Source: Sinorhizobium fredii NGR234 | Lineage (GTDB): Bacteria > Pseudomonadota > Alphaproteobacteria > Rhizobiales > Rhizobiaceae | Direction: 5' to 3' | Length of the DNA stretch: 64,000 nucleotides | Assembly (NCBI RefSeq): GCF_000018545.1 | Contig: NC_012586.1 | Span: 2,356,001 to 2,420,000 of the forward strand | Shown: in pieces, positions 46,486 through 56,606 of the stretch | How the letters are laid out: each line of letters begins with the position of its first letter | Position numbering within the stretch: the stretch's first letter is position 1 | Notes under the pieces: generated by a model | The model's database searches: none | The model's input: only the letters and a program-made list of their open reading frames with translations | What the model was told of the DNA's origin: nothing | Made by a program: the position numbers and the translations under genes

Positions 46486-47982
46486 ATGACAGCAATCTTT
46501 GCGCGCCCCGCTTTCCACGACGCCCTGAAGCAGTTGAGCGACCGGCAATTGCTGCGCGAACTCGCCTATGTCGGCGGCCGCTGGATTGCCGGGCGCGACG
46601 GCAAATGCCTGGAGGTGGGCGATCCGGCGAGCGGCAGCGCCCTCGCCTTCGTCGCTTCGCTCGATGCGGACCAGACGTCCGAAGCGATCGATGCGGCGGA
46701 GAAGGCATTCAGATCCTGGCGCGATATGCTGCCGCAAACACGCGCCGCCATCCTGCGCAAGTGGCACGATCTGATGCTCGGAGCCCGCGAGGACCTGGCC
46801 CTCTTGATGACCCTGGAGCAGGGCAAGCCGCTCGCCGAGTCGCGCGGCGAGATCGACTACGCGGCTTCCTTCATCGAGTGGTATGCCGAGGAAGGTAAGC
46901 GCCTCAATGCCGAGAGCGTCACGAGCCACCTTGCCGGAGCCGAGATGATCGTCCGCCGCGAGGCCCTCGGCGTCGTCGGTATCGTCACGCCGTGGAACTT
47001 TCCCTCCGCGATGATCACCCGCAAGACGGCCGCCGCCCTTGCGGCCGGGTGCACGGTGGTCGCACACCCCTCCTCCGAGACGCCGCTTTCCGCTCTGGCG
47101 CTGGCCGAGCTCGGCGAGCGCGCCGGCCTGCCCGCCGGTGTGTTCAATGTCGTCACCGGCAGCGCGGCAACGATCGTCGGGCGGATGTGCGAAGATGCGC
47201 GGGTCCGCGCCATGAGCTTCACCGGTTCCACCGAGATCGGCCGGCTGATCGCGTCCCAATGCGCACCGACGATGAAGCGGCTGGTGATGGAACTCGGCGG
47301 CCACGCGCCGCTGATCGTCTTTGCCGATGCCGATGTCGAGAAGGCGGCCGATATCGCGATTGCTGCGAAGTTCGCGACCTCCGGCCAGGACTGCCTCGCC
47401 GCCAACCGGATCTATGTCGAGCGGCCGATCCACAAAGCCTTCCAGGAGGCTCTTGCCGCCCGGATCGCCCAATTGAAAGTCGGCGGCGGACTCGAGCCGG
47501 AGACCGATATCGGCCCCCTGATGCACCAGCGCGCCGTTGCCAAGGTCGAGGAGCAGGTTGCGGACGCGCTGAAGCGCGGCGCCAGGCTCGCTATCGGCGG
47601 AAGGCGCCACGCGGCGGGGCCGCTGTTCTATCAGCCGACATTGCTGACCGATGTGCCTGATGACGCACTGATCATGCGCGAAGAGACATTCGGCCCGGTT
47701 GCGGCCGTCACCGCCTTCGACACCGAAGGCGAGGTGATCGCCCGGGCGAACGACACCGAATACGGTCTTGTCGCCTATGTCGTCACCGAAAACGGCGCCC
47801 GACAGATGCGGCTCGCCCGCGCCCTCGAATACGGCATGGTGGCGATCAACCGGGTGAAGATCACCGGCGGGCCGATCCCCTTCGGCGGCTGGAAGCAGTC
47901 CGGTCTCGGCCGCGAGGGCTCCCGCCACGGCATGGAGGCCTTCACCGAGCTCAAATATCTCTGCATCGACACCGCCGCCTGA
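46486..47982 (+). CDS. ssd: Succinate-semialdehyde dehydrogenase-type enzyme (Ssd)
   Basis: The 498-aa aldehyde dehydrogenase starts at ATG 46486 with GAGGAG upstream; the open frame extends well past it without a ribosome site. It has the NAD site GVVGIVTPWNFPSAMITRKT, GSTEIGR, the catalytic Glu in RLVMELGGHAPLIVFADADV, and the catalytic Cys in ATSGQDCLAANRIYV. In ectoine clusters the ssd product is proposed to oxidise the aspartate semialdehyde produced from diaminobutyrate. It forms an operon with the aminotransferase and a dehydrogenase gene. Confidence 0.92.
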   Translation: MTAIFARPAFHDALKQLSDRQLLRELAYVGGRWIAGRDGKCLEVGDPASGSALAFVASLDADQTSEAIDAAEKAFRSWRDMLPQTRAAILRKWHDLMLGAREDLALLMTLEQGKPLAESRGEIDYAASFIEWYAEEGKRLNAESVTSHLAGAEMIVRREALGVVGIVTPWNFPSAMITRKTAAALAAGCTVVAHPSSETPLSALALAELGERAGLPAGVFNVVTGSAATIVGRMCEDARVRAMSFTGSTEIGRLIASQCAPTMKRLVMELGGHAPLIVFADADVEKAADIAIAAKFATSGQDCLAANRIYVERPIHKAFQEALAARIAQLKVGGGLEPETDIGPLMHQRAVAKVEEQVADALKRGARLAIGGRRHAAGPLFYQPTLLTDVPDDALIMREETFGPVAAVTAFDTEGEVIARANDTEYGLVAYVVTENGARQMRLARALEYGMVAINRVKITGGPIPFGGWKQSGLGREGSRHGMEAFTELKYLCIDTAA

Positions 47983-48005
47983 CCGAATTCATGAAAGGAA
48001 TGACC

Positions 48006-49382
48006 ATGCTCGAAAGAAGCAACGAACTGACCGCCTGGGACCGCGACCACTTCTTCCACCCTTCGACGCATATGGGCATGCACGCGCGCGGCGAAAGCCC
48101 GACGCGCGTCATCGGCAGTGGCGAAGGCGTCTACATCACCGACGTCAGCGGCAAGCGCAGCCTCGATGCGTTCGCCGGCCTTTACTGCGTCAATGTCGGC
48201 TACGGCCGTGAGAAGATCGCCGAGGCCATCGCGAGCCAAGCGAAGAACCTCGCCTACTACCACGCCTATGTCGGGCACGGCACGGAAGCCTCGATCCGGC
48301 TTGCCAAGATGATCATCGATCGCGCCCCTGAAGGCATGAGCCGCGTCTATTTCGGGCTGTCCGGTTCGGATGCCAACGAAACCAACATCAAGCTGATCTG
48401 GTACTACAACAACATTCTTGGCCGGCCGGAGAAGAAGAAGATCATCTCGCGCTGGCGCGGCTATCACGGCTCCGGCGTGATGACCGGCTCGCTGACGGGC
48501 CTGCATCTCTTCCACAACGCCTTCGACCTGCCGCGTGCGCCGATCCTGCACACGGAAGCGCCCTATTACTTCCGCCGTCCGGACCGCTCGATGAGCGAGG
48601 AGCAGTTCTCCGAGTATTGCGCCGACAAGCTCGAGGAGATGATCCTCGCCGAAGGGCCCGACACCATTGCCGCCTTCATCGGCGAGCCGATCCTCGGCAC
48701 CGGCGGCATCGTGCCGCCGCCCAAGGGCTACTGGCAGAAGGTCCAGGCGGTGCTTCAGAAATACGATATCCTGCTTGTTGCCGATGAAGTCGTCACCGGC
48801 TTCGGTCGGCTCGGCACCATGTTCGGCTCCGACCATTACGGCATCAGGCCGGACCTGATCACCATCGCCAAGGGTCTGACCTCGGCCTACGCACCGCTTT
48901 CCGGCACGATCGTTTCGGACAAGGTCTGGCAGGTGCTGGTCAAGGGTTCGGACGAGTTGGGCGCGATCGGCCATGGCTGGACCTATTCTGCACACCCGAT
49001 CTGTGCCGCCGCCGGCATCGCCAATCTCGAACTGATCGACGAGCTCGGCATCGTCGAGAACGCCGGTTCGACCGGCGCCTATTTCCGGGCCGAGTTGCAG
49101 AAAGCCGTCGGCGAGCATCGCCATGTCGGCGAGGTGCGCGGCGACGGGCTGATGGCGGCGATCGAATTCGTCGAGGACCGGGACGACCGCAAGTTCTTCG
49201 ATCCGGCGCGGAAAATCGGGCCGCAGGTGGCCGCGGCGCTGCTTGAGCGCGGCGTCATCGGCCGCGCCATGCCGCAGGGCGATATCCTCGGCTTCGCCCC
49301 GCCGCTCTGCCTGACGCGCGACGAAGCCGACATCGTCGTCAAGGCGGCAGCCGACGCGGTCCAGTCGGTACTCGGCCGCTGA
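48006..49382 (+). CDS. atf: Class III aminotransferase (Atf/DoeD-like)
   Basis: The 458-aa PLP enzyme starts at ATG 48006 behind AAGGA. Fold-type I landmarks include YFGLSGSDANETNIKLIWYY, LVADEVVTGFGRLGTMFGSD with the PLP-binding Asp, and the lysine in LITIAKGLTSAYAPLSGTIV. Next to ssd in an ectoine locus it is expected to transaminate L-2,4-diaminobutyrate to aspartate 4-semialdehyde. Related sequences act on GABA, taurine or putrescine, so the substrate is inferred from context. Confidence 0.92.
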   Translation: MLERSNELTAWDRDHFFHPSTHMGMHARGESPTRVIGSGEGVYITDVSGKRSLDAFAGLYCVNVGYGREKIAEAIASQAKNLAYYHAYVGHGTEASIRLAKMIIDRAPEGMSRVYFGLSGSDANETNIKLIWYYNNILGRPEKKKIISRWRGYHGSGVMTGSLTGLHLFHNAFDLPRAPILHTEAPYYFRRPDRSMSEEQFSEYCADKLEEMILAEGPDTIAAFIGEPILGTGGIVPPPKGYWQKVQAVLQKYDILLVADEVVTGFGRLGTMFGSDHYGIRPDLITIAKGLTSAYAPLSGTIVSDKVWQVLVKGSDELGAIGHGWTYSAHPICAAAGIANLELIDELGIVENAGSTGAYFRAELQKAVGEHRHVGEVRGDGLMAAIEFVEDRDDRKFFDPARKIGPQVAAALLERGVIGRAMPQGDILGFAPPLCLTRDEADIVVKAAADAVQSVLGR

Positions 49383-49394
49383 GGGAGAAGCTTC

Positions 49395-50468
49395 ATGATG
49401 CATTCCGTTCCGAAGACCATGGCGGCCGTGCAGCTCATCGGCCATGGCGGGCTGGACAAGCTCGTCTATAGCCGGGAGGTCCCCGTGCCGGCTCCGGCAG
49501 CCGGCGAGGTGCTGATCAGGGTCACCGCCTGCGGCATGAACAACACCGACGTCTGGGTGCGCCAGGGCGCCTATGGCACGGAGGACGATCCTTCCGCCGT
49601 CTCGACCTGGCGCCGCCACGGCAACACGCTGACCTTCCCGCGCGTTCAGGGCACCGATACGGTCGGCCACATCGTCGCCGTCGGCGACGGCGTCGACACG
49701 GCCCGCATCGGCGAGCGCGTCATGGTCGATTTCTCGATCTACAACCGCGACGACGACAGCCTGGCCGACATCGACTATATGGGCCACGGCCGCGACGGCG
49801 GTTATGCCGAGTACATGGCGCTGCCGGCCGAAAACGCCCATGTGGTGGCGACCGACCTGACCGATGTCGAGCTCGCGACCTTCTGCTGCGCCTATCTCAC
49901 CGGTGAACGGATGCTGGAACGGGCGCGGCTTGCGGCCGGCGAACGCATTCTGGTGACCGGCGCCTCCGGCGGCGTCGGCTCGGCGATCATCCAGCTCGCC
50001 CGCGCCCGCGGCGCCATTCCGATTGCCGTTGCCGGTCCCGGCAAGGAAGCCGCCATGCTCGAGATCGGCGCCGAAGCCGTCGTGACCCGTGGCCGGGGCG
50101 ACCTCGTCGAAGCCGTCAACGAGGCCGTTGGCGGCGAGCCGATCGACGTCGTCGCCGACCTCGTCGGCGGTCCCCTCTTCAACGATCTCCTGAAGATCCT
50201 CCGCCCGGAGGGCCGCTACACCACCGCCGGCGCCATCGCCGGCCCGGTCGTCGAGCTCGATCTCAGGACCATGTACCTGAAGCAATTGGAACTGCATGGA
50301 TCGAGTCAGGGCAGCCGCGCCGATTTTCGGCGGCTGGTGCGCTATATCGAGGACCGGAAGATCCGTCCGCTCGTCGGCGGCGTCTATCCCCTGTCGGAAT
50401 TCCACCGGGCACAGACGGATTTCATGGCGAAGAACTTCGTCGGCAAGCTCGTCGTGGTACCGGATTGA
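49395..50468 (+). CDS. Medium-chain zinc-type alcohol dehydrogenase/quinone reductase
   Basis: The 357-aa MDR-superfamily protein has an N-terminal GroES-like domain (GEVLIRVTACGMNNTDVWVR) and the NAD(P) motif RILVTGASGGVGSAIIQLAR. It starts 12 bases after the aminotransferase with GGGAG in front, so it is the third gene of the ssd-atf unit. Its place suggests reduction or oxidation of an aldehyde from ectoine catabolism, but it is not a standard member of described ectoine clusters. Confidence 0.9.
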   Translation: MMHSVPKTMAAVQLIGHGGLDKLVYSREVPVPAPAAGEVLIRVTACGMNNTDVWVRQGAYGTEDDPSAVSTWRRHGNTLTFPRVQGTDTVGHIVAVGDGVDTARIGERVMVDFSIYNRDDDSLADIDYMGHGRDGGYAEYMALPAENAHVVATDLTDVELATFCCAYLTGERMLERARLAAGERILVTGASGGVGSAIIQLARARGAIPIAVAGPGKEAAMLEIGAEAVVTRGRGDLVEAVNEAVGGEPIDVVADLVGGPLFNDLLKILRPEGRYTTAGAIAGPVVELDLRTMYLKQLELHGSSQGSRADFRRLVRYIEDRKIRPLVGGVYPLSEFHRAQTDFMAKNFVGKLVVVPD

Positions 50469-50548
50469 CGGTGCCGCACGCTCCGCGAAAAGGAAGCAGC
50501 TTCGGCGCAGCGGCGCGGTCCAACGACGCACCGGTACTGCCGATGGGC

Positions 50549-51427
50549 TTAGGCACTCTTGACCAGCCAGTCGGCAAACAGGCGGGCCTTCGAAGTCGCG
50601 CGCGGATGGATCTTCAGATGAAAGGCCACCGGCGAGGGAATGGTCTCGGCTACGAGTTGAACAAGCCGCTCCTCCCGTATCAGGCTTTCAGCCAGGCCAT
50701 CCCAACCAAGCACCGCACCGACATCGTCCTGGGCGGCCTGAAGCCCGATCATATAGTTGTTCACGTAGAAGCTGCGGCCCTTTGGAGCAGGGTGCCCCAG
50801 CGCCAGAAACCAGTCGGACCAGGTCGTCCAGTCGGTTTCCTCATTGCTCGTATGAATTAGGGGCGCCTTGAGCAGATCACCGACGTCGATGATCCCATGC
50901 TCTGCGGCGAAAGCCGGCGTGCCAAGGGCGACGATGCGATCCTGAAAGAGCTTGCGATATTCGCCGTCATTCTCCGGTGGATTTCCATAATGGATGCTCA
51001 GATCGCAGCGGCCGGTCATTCCGGGGACGTCGCTGATGATCTGCGAAACCGTGATGGCGGGATGGATTTTCCAGAAAGCCGAAATTTTGGGCGTCAGCCA
51101 CAGTGAACTGACAGCTGTTGTCGCCCGGATGGTCACGTCAACCGTTTCCTGGCGATCGCGAATCTGCGTAACGGCCTCCGAAATCGTCTCGAATCCGCGC
51201 TGTATCGCGATGAACAGAAAGGCGCCCTTCTCGGTCAGCTCAACACCGCGGCTGCGGCGCAGAAACAGGTTGCAGCCCAGATCCGTCTCGAGCGCCTTGA
51301 TCTGGTGACTGACGGCTGCCGGCGTCACATTCATTTCCTGAGCGGCCTTCTTGAAGCTCGCATTCCGGGCCGCCGCCTCGAAGCAAATGAGCGCGGTTAT
51401 CGACGAGAGATCATAGGGTCGTGGCAT
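50549..51427 (-). CDS. LysR family regulator, GcvA-like, divergent from the Rieske gene
   Basis: The 292-aa protein starts at ATG 51427 (PRPYDLSSITALICFEAAAR). Winged helix: KKAAQEMNVTPAAVSHQIKA. The effector domain matches the GcvA group (CDLSIHYGNPPENDGEYRKL). It lies divergent from the Rieske demethylase gene with a strong palindrome between them, so it most likely controls betaine demethylation. Confidence 0.93.
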   Translation of the reverse strand: MPRPYDLSSITALICFEAAARNASFKKAAQEMNVTPAAVSHQIKALETDLGCNLFLRRSRGVELTEKGAFLFIAIQRGFETISEAVTQIRDRQETVDVTIRATTAVSSLWLTPKISAFWKIHPAITVSQIISDVPGMTGRCDLSIHYGNPPENDGEYRKLFQDRIVALGTPAFAAEHGIIDVGDLLKAPLIHTSNEETDWTTWSDWFLALGHPAPKGRSFYVNNYMIGLQAAQDDVGAVLGWDGLAESLIREERLVQLVAETIPSPVAFHLKIHPRATSKARLFADWLVKSA

Positions 51428-51481
51428 AGGGGACTCTTTGAAAAACGCACTCTGCCCGGACACCGGGCCAGAACTTCGCGA

Positions 51482-51498
51482 GATTAGTTAAACTAATC
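51482..51498. promoter_or_regulatory. 17-base perfect palindrome, candidate LysR/GcvA operator
   Basis: GATTAGTTAAACTAATC has two perfect 8-base arms around one central base, midway between the divergent LysR and Rieske genes. Both arms contain CTAAT (or its complement ATTAG), the core recognised by GcvA-type LysR proteins. Confidence 0.7.
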
Positions 51499-51538
51499 CA
51501 TCATGAAAAAAAGTGCTATTGTCAAAAGGGTTTGATGA

Positions 51539-52825
<1,287 letters not shown>

Positions 52826-52830
52826 AGCGG

Positions 52831-53892
52831 ATGAGCGCGTTCAAAAACCTTGCCTTCTGGAATGACGCGGAAGTGCTCGAATGCGTCACCCGGACTCCGG
52901 AAGCGCCTGATGTCGTGACCTTCAGCTTCCAGAGCCCGTCCGGTGCGCTGTTCAACCATGATCCGGGGCAGTTCGTGACGCTGGAACTGCCGCTTCCCGG
53001 CGGGCCGCTCTACCGCACCTATACGATCTCGTCTTCGCCCTCGCGACCGACGGCCCTGACGATCACCGTCAAGGCGCAGCGTGACTCCGTCGGGACAAGG
53101 TGGATGCTCGACAACTTGCGCAAGGGCATGCGCATCAGGGCCATAGGGCCGGCCGGAAAATTCTCGATCGTCAATCACCCAGCCGAGAAATACCTTTTCA
53201 TTTCGGCCGGTTCCGGCATCACGCCGATGGTGGCGATGACCACATGGCTCTACGATTCCGGACGCGAACCGGACATCGTCTTCATCAACTGCGCGCGCCG
53301 CCCCTCCGAGATCATCCTGCGCGACCGGATGGAGCTCATGGCGTCGCGGATCGTCGGCATCGACCTGAAATGGGTGGTCGAGGAGGGGGACCCCTTCCGG
53401 CCCTGGACCGGCTACCGGGGGATGTTCAACCAGATCATGCTCGGCCTGATGGCGCAGGATTACCTTGATCGCGAGGTGTTCTGCTGCGGCCCCGAGCCCT
53501 TCATGCGGGCGGTGCGCGAGGCGCTTGCCGCTCTCGGCTACGACATGAGCCGTTATCATCAGGAAAGTTTCCAGGCCGAGCCCGAGCACGCCGAGGACGT
53601 TCCCGAGGATGTGGTTCCGGATGCCCTGAACCAGGCCGAGATCGAATTCGCCCTCTCCGGCGTAACGGCCAAATGCAACGAGACGGACACGATCCTGGCG
53701 GCCGCAAAAGCCGCAGGGCTGGTGATCCCCTCGGGCTGTTCGATGGGAATCTGCGGCACCTGCAAGGTGCGCAAGACGGAAGGCCAGGTCCATATGGTGC
53801 ACAATGGCGGCATTACCGAGGAGGATGTCGAGGAAGGCTATATCCTCGCCTGCTGCTCCAAGCCGCTCGGCCGCATCAGCGTCGAAGTATAG
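52831..53892 (+). CDS. Rieske demethylase reductase (GbcB/Stc3-like)
   Basis: The 353-aa electron-transfer protein has an N-terminal ferredoxin-NADP reductase part (LYRTYTISSSPSRPTALTIT; FISAGSGITPMVAMTTWLYD). A C-terminal plant-type 2Fe-2S domain follows, with CSMGICGTCKV and a fourth Cys in YILACCSKPLG. It starts 5 bases after the Rieske gene and supplies its electrons from NAD(P)H. It is intact. Confidence 0.95.
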   Translation: MSAFKNLAFWNDAEVLECVTRTPEAPDVVTFSFQSPSGALFNHDPGQFVTLELPLPGGPLYRTYTISSSPSRPTALTITVKAQRDSVGTRWMLDNLRKGMRIRAIGPAGKFSIVNHPAEKYLFISAGSGITPMVAMTTWLYDSGREPDIVFINCARRPSEIILRDRMELMASRIVGIDLKWVVEEGDPFRPWTGYRGMFNQIMLGLMAQDYLDREVFCCGPEPFMRAVREALAALGYDMSRYHQESFQAEPEHAEDVPEDVVPDALNQAEIEFALSGVTAKCNETDTILAAAKAAGLVIPSGCSMGICGTCKVRKTEGQVHMVHNGGITEEDVEEGYILACCSKPLGRISVEV

Positions 53893-54047
53893 TCCTCACC
53901 TCACAACCCAAGAAATCATCGCGGCCGACCCGGGCGTTGAAGCCCGTCGGCTGCCGGCCTCCCGACATGCCTGCTGTGACGCCGGAGCGCGCAAGTCCGC
54001 GCATGGCTCAATTCCGACACAGCCGCTCCGCGAGAAGGACACGCAAT

Positions 54048-55325
54048 ATGGACCAGTCCACCACCCGCCGATATGACATAAGCGGGCAGTCCGTGTTCAA
54101 GGACGACAGAAAGCAAGCCTATCTCAACCCGGAAGGTGCCGACAGGCCGCTGAAAAGCCCGATACCGGCGTGTGTCCTCGACAGCGCCAGGCGCTATCGG
54201 TTGGGTCGCCTCAGGAGCAAAATGGAGGAGCACTGCTCTGCCCTGCTGCTCTACGATCCGGTCAATATCCGCTACGCCTTCGATTCGTCGAATATGAGCA
54301 TATGGACCATGCACAATGCGGCCCGCTATGCTCTGATCCTGGCCGATGGTCCGGCGATCCTCTTCGAATTCGAGGGGGCGGAGCATCTCAACCAGGGGCT
54401 TCCGGGGATCGACGAAATCCGCCCGGCCAAATCGTGGATATTCTTCACCGCCGGCGATCTGGTCGAGACGCGCCTTTCGGAATGGGCAGACGACGTTTCA
54501 GACATCGTCAAGAGGCAAGGACGCAATCGGCGCCTGGCCGTGGACAAGCTCGAACCGGCCGGCGCCTTTGCATTGCAGAACCGCGGGCTGCAGCTCGTCG
54601 ACGGCCAGGAACTGGCAGAACGCGCCCGGTCGATCAAGAGCCCGGACGAAATCGAGCTGATGCGATGGACGATCCGGGTGTGCGAAGCCGGCATGGCGCG
54701 GATGTACGAGGTATCGGAACCGGGTCGAACCGAACGGGAAATCTGGGCGGAACTGCACTTTGAAAACGCCCGCAGTGGCGGTGAATGGCTGGAAACGAAG
54801 CTTCTGACCGCAGGCGCCAGAACCAACCCCTGGTATCAGGAATGTTCCGACTATGTGATCCGGCGGGGGGAGATGATTGCCTTCGATACGGACATGATCG
54901 GCCCATACGGCTATTGCGCGGATCTGTCGCGTTCCTGGACCTGCGGCCATGTTGCGATGAGCGCGAAACAGCGGGAACTCTACTCTGCCGCCCGCGAGCA
55001 GATCGAGCACAATCTCGGGCTGCTGAAGCCGGGCCTATCCTTTGCGGAGTTCAACGAGCGGTCCTGGCGCATTCCCGACAGATACCTGCCCTATCGCTAC
55101 ACGCTGGCGCTACACGGAACCGGCATGGCCGATGAGTGGCCGGGCGTCTTCCTCCATCCGGATTTCGACCGGAATTGCAGCGGAATGATCGAGCAGAATA
55201 TGGTGCTCAACGTCGAAAGCCTGATTGCGGAAGAGGGGTCCGAGAGTATCAAGCTCGAGACTCAGGTCCTGATCACGCCGACGGGAGCTGAACGATTGGA
55301 CACGTTCCCATGGGAAGACCCGTGA
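54048..55325 (+). CDS. DddP-like M24 protein, candidate DMSP lyase
   Basis: The 425-aa protein starts at ATG 54048. It has M24 architecture: a creatinase-like N-terminal domain (LLLYDPVNIRYAFDSSNMSI) and a C-terminal pita-bread domain. Metal ligands by alignment are Asp280, Asp282, Asp292, His356, Glu390 and Glu404. The spacing among the three Asp residues and the His is the same as I recall for the Roseobacter dimethylsulfoniopropionate lyase DddP, and residues placed like its catalytic Tyr and Asp (Tyr351, Asp362 around LHGTGMADEWP) are also present. It lies 155 bases after the reductase gene on the same strand. DMSP is a sulfonium analogue of betaines, which fits the locus. An Xaa-Pro-peptidase or hydrolase role on another substrate remains possible. 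Confidence 0.8.
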   Translation: MDQSTTRRYDISGQSVFKDDRKQAYLNPEGADRPLKSPIPACVLDSARRYRLGRLRSKMEEHCSALLLYDPVNIRYAFDSSNMSIWTMHNAARYALILADGPAILFEFEGAEHLNQGLPGIDEIRPAKSWIFFTAGDLVETRLSEWADDVSDIVKRQGRNRRLAVDKLEPAGAFALQNRGLQLVDGQELAERARSIKSPDEIELMRWTIRVCEAGMARMYEVSEPGRTEREIWAELHFENARSGGEWLETKLLTAGARTNPWYQECSDYVIRRGEMIAFDTDMIGPYGYCADLSRSWTCGHVAMSAKQRELYSAAREQIEHNLGLLKPGLSFAEFNERSWRIPDRYLPYRYTLALHGTGMADEWPGVFLHPDFDRNCSGMIEQNMVLNVESLIAEEGSESIKLETQVLITPTGAERLDTFPWEDP

Positions 55326-55371
55326 ACGGCGCTTTCCCCCAATTGCCACTCCGGCGACGATCGCCGGCACT

Positions 55372-56436
55372 TCACCGAAGGCCGAATTCCCGATGCGATC
55401 GCCGCATCCTCGCGGGCGTGACATGGTAGGTGCGCTTGAACCAATGGACAAAATGGGCGCAATCCGTGAAGCCGCATTCATAGGCGATCTGCGCTATGGA
55501 GCGATCGCTGTTGAGCAGCATCCATTTCGCCGCCCTGAGCCGCATCTGGCGCCAGTACTGACTTGGCGTGACCTGCAGGTGCTTGTTGAACAAGCGAGAT
55601 AGCTCGCGTTCCGAGGTGCCGACGCCCGCGGCAATTTCCGATATCGAGCACAGCTCGTACATCTTCTGGCGCATCAGGCCGATCGCATTCGCGACGCGGC
55701 GATCCTCGCATTTCAGGCCGATCTCGAGCTCTTCCGTTACCTTCGATTTGTCAAAACCGCGGTCGCCCAACAGGTAATGGAACGCCTTGTGGACCCGGGA
55801 TTCGCCGCAGGCGTCGGCAACGAGAAACATGGCGAGATTGATCGCCGCCAGGCCGCCAGGAGAGGTAATGATATTTCCATCGGAGACGACGGGCGTATCC
55901 GTCACGGGAATGACATCCGGGAAATTCTGCCGCAGCGTCCCGGCAAGGGCGAAATGAACCGCACACCTCTTGCCGGACAAGAGACCCGCTTCAGCCAGCA
56001 CAAAACTGCCGGAACAACTGCCGACGAGCGGCACGGCCTGCTTGGCCGCCGAGATAACGAATTTGTAAAGGTCCGGATGAGGGCTTTCGTGTCCATGAAG
56101 TATCCCCCCATGGACGATGATGTAGTCGTAGTCCGAAGGATCACCATATGGCTTGTCAGGGTATATCGCGATGCCGCAACTCGAGAACACCGGTTCTTCG
56201 CTGTGCGACAGTACATCCCATGTGCAGTAGATCTGCCGACTGTAGTCGCTTTCGTCCCCGGATAACCGCAGGAAATCGACAAAGCACGCGAGCGGCATCA
56301 GCGTGAAATTCGGCGTCGGCACGATTGCGACGCGAAGCGGCGTGTCGATGTGCGGAGGAGCCTTGGTCGGCCCGAGGTGCGAATAGTCACCGCGCAATGG
56401 AATGCCCGAAATTCCAATAAAACTTGTCCGAAACAT
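55372..56436 (-). CDS. GlxA-type AraC family regulator
   Basis: The 354-aa protein has an N-terminal DJ-1/PfpI-like domain with the nucleophile-like stretch VPLVGSCSGSFVLAEAGLLS. The C-terminal AraC DNA-binding domain includes SISEIAAGVGTSERELSRLF and SIAQIAYECGFTDCAHFVHW. This is the subfamily of GbdR and related regulators of glycine betaine and carnitine catabolism. It is convergent with the DddP-like gene and divergent from the binding-protein gene. The start is uncertain (ATG 56436 or GTG 56448). Confidence 0.92.
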   Translation of the reverse strand: MFRTSFIGISGIPLRGDYSHLGPTKAPPHIDTPLRVAIVPTPNFTLMPLACFVDFLRLSGDESDYSRQIYCTWDVLSHSEEPVFSSCGIAIYPDKPYGDPSDYDYIIVHGGILHGHESPHPDLYKFVISAAKQAVPLVGSCSGSFVLAEAGLLSGKRCAVHFALAGTLRQNFPDVIPVTDTPVVSDGNIITSPGGLAAINLAMFLVADACGESRVHKAFHYLLGDRGFDKSKVTEELEIGLKCEDRRVANAIGLMRQKMYELCSISEIAAGVGTSERELSRLFNKHLQVTPSQYWRQMRLRAAKWMLLNSDRSIAQIAYECGFTDCAHFVHWFKRTYHVTPARMRRSHREFGLR

Positions 56437-56606
56437 ACAATACGCCACGGATCATCACAAGTAGCTTGGGTTTACCCATCGGGAATGGGCGCGCGTCAGC
56501 CTTTCAACCGGAAGCCGCCGGCGCTCGCGCATCCCTCAATGTGGGTGGCCTGCCGGTAACTCGGGCCGGCCAAACAAATCTCTGGGGAACAAGAAAAGGG
56601 TGGAGC

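Noticed and set aside
53673..54047. N-terminal extension of the DddP-like frame
   Set aside because: It overlaps the end of the reductase gene in another frame and has shadow composition; the ATG at 54048 has its own ribosome site.
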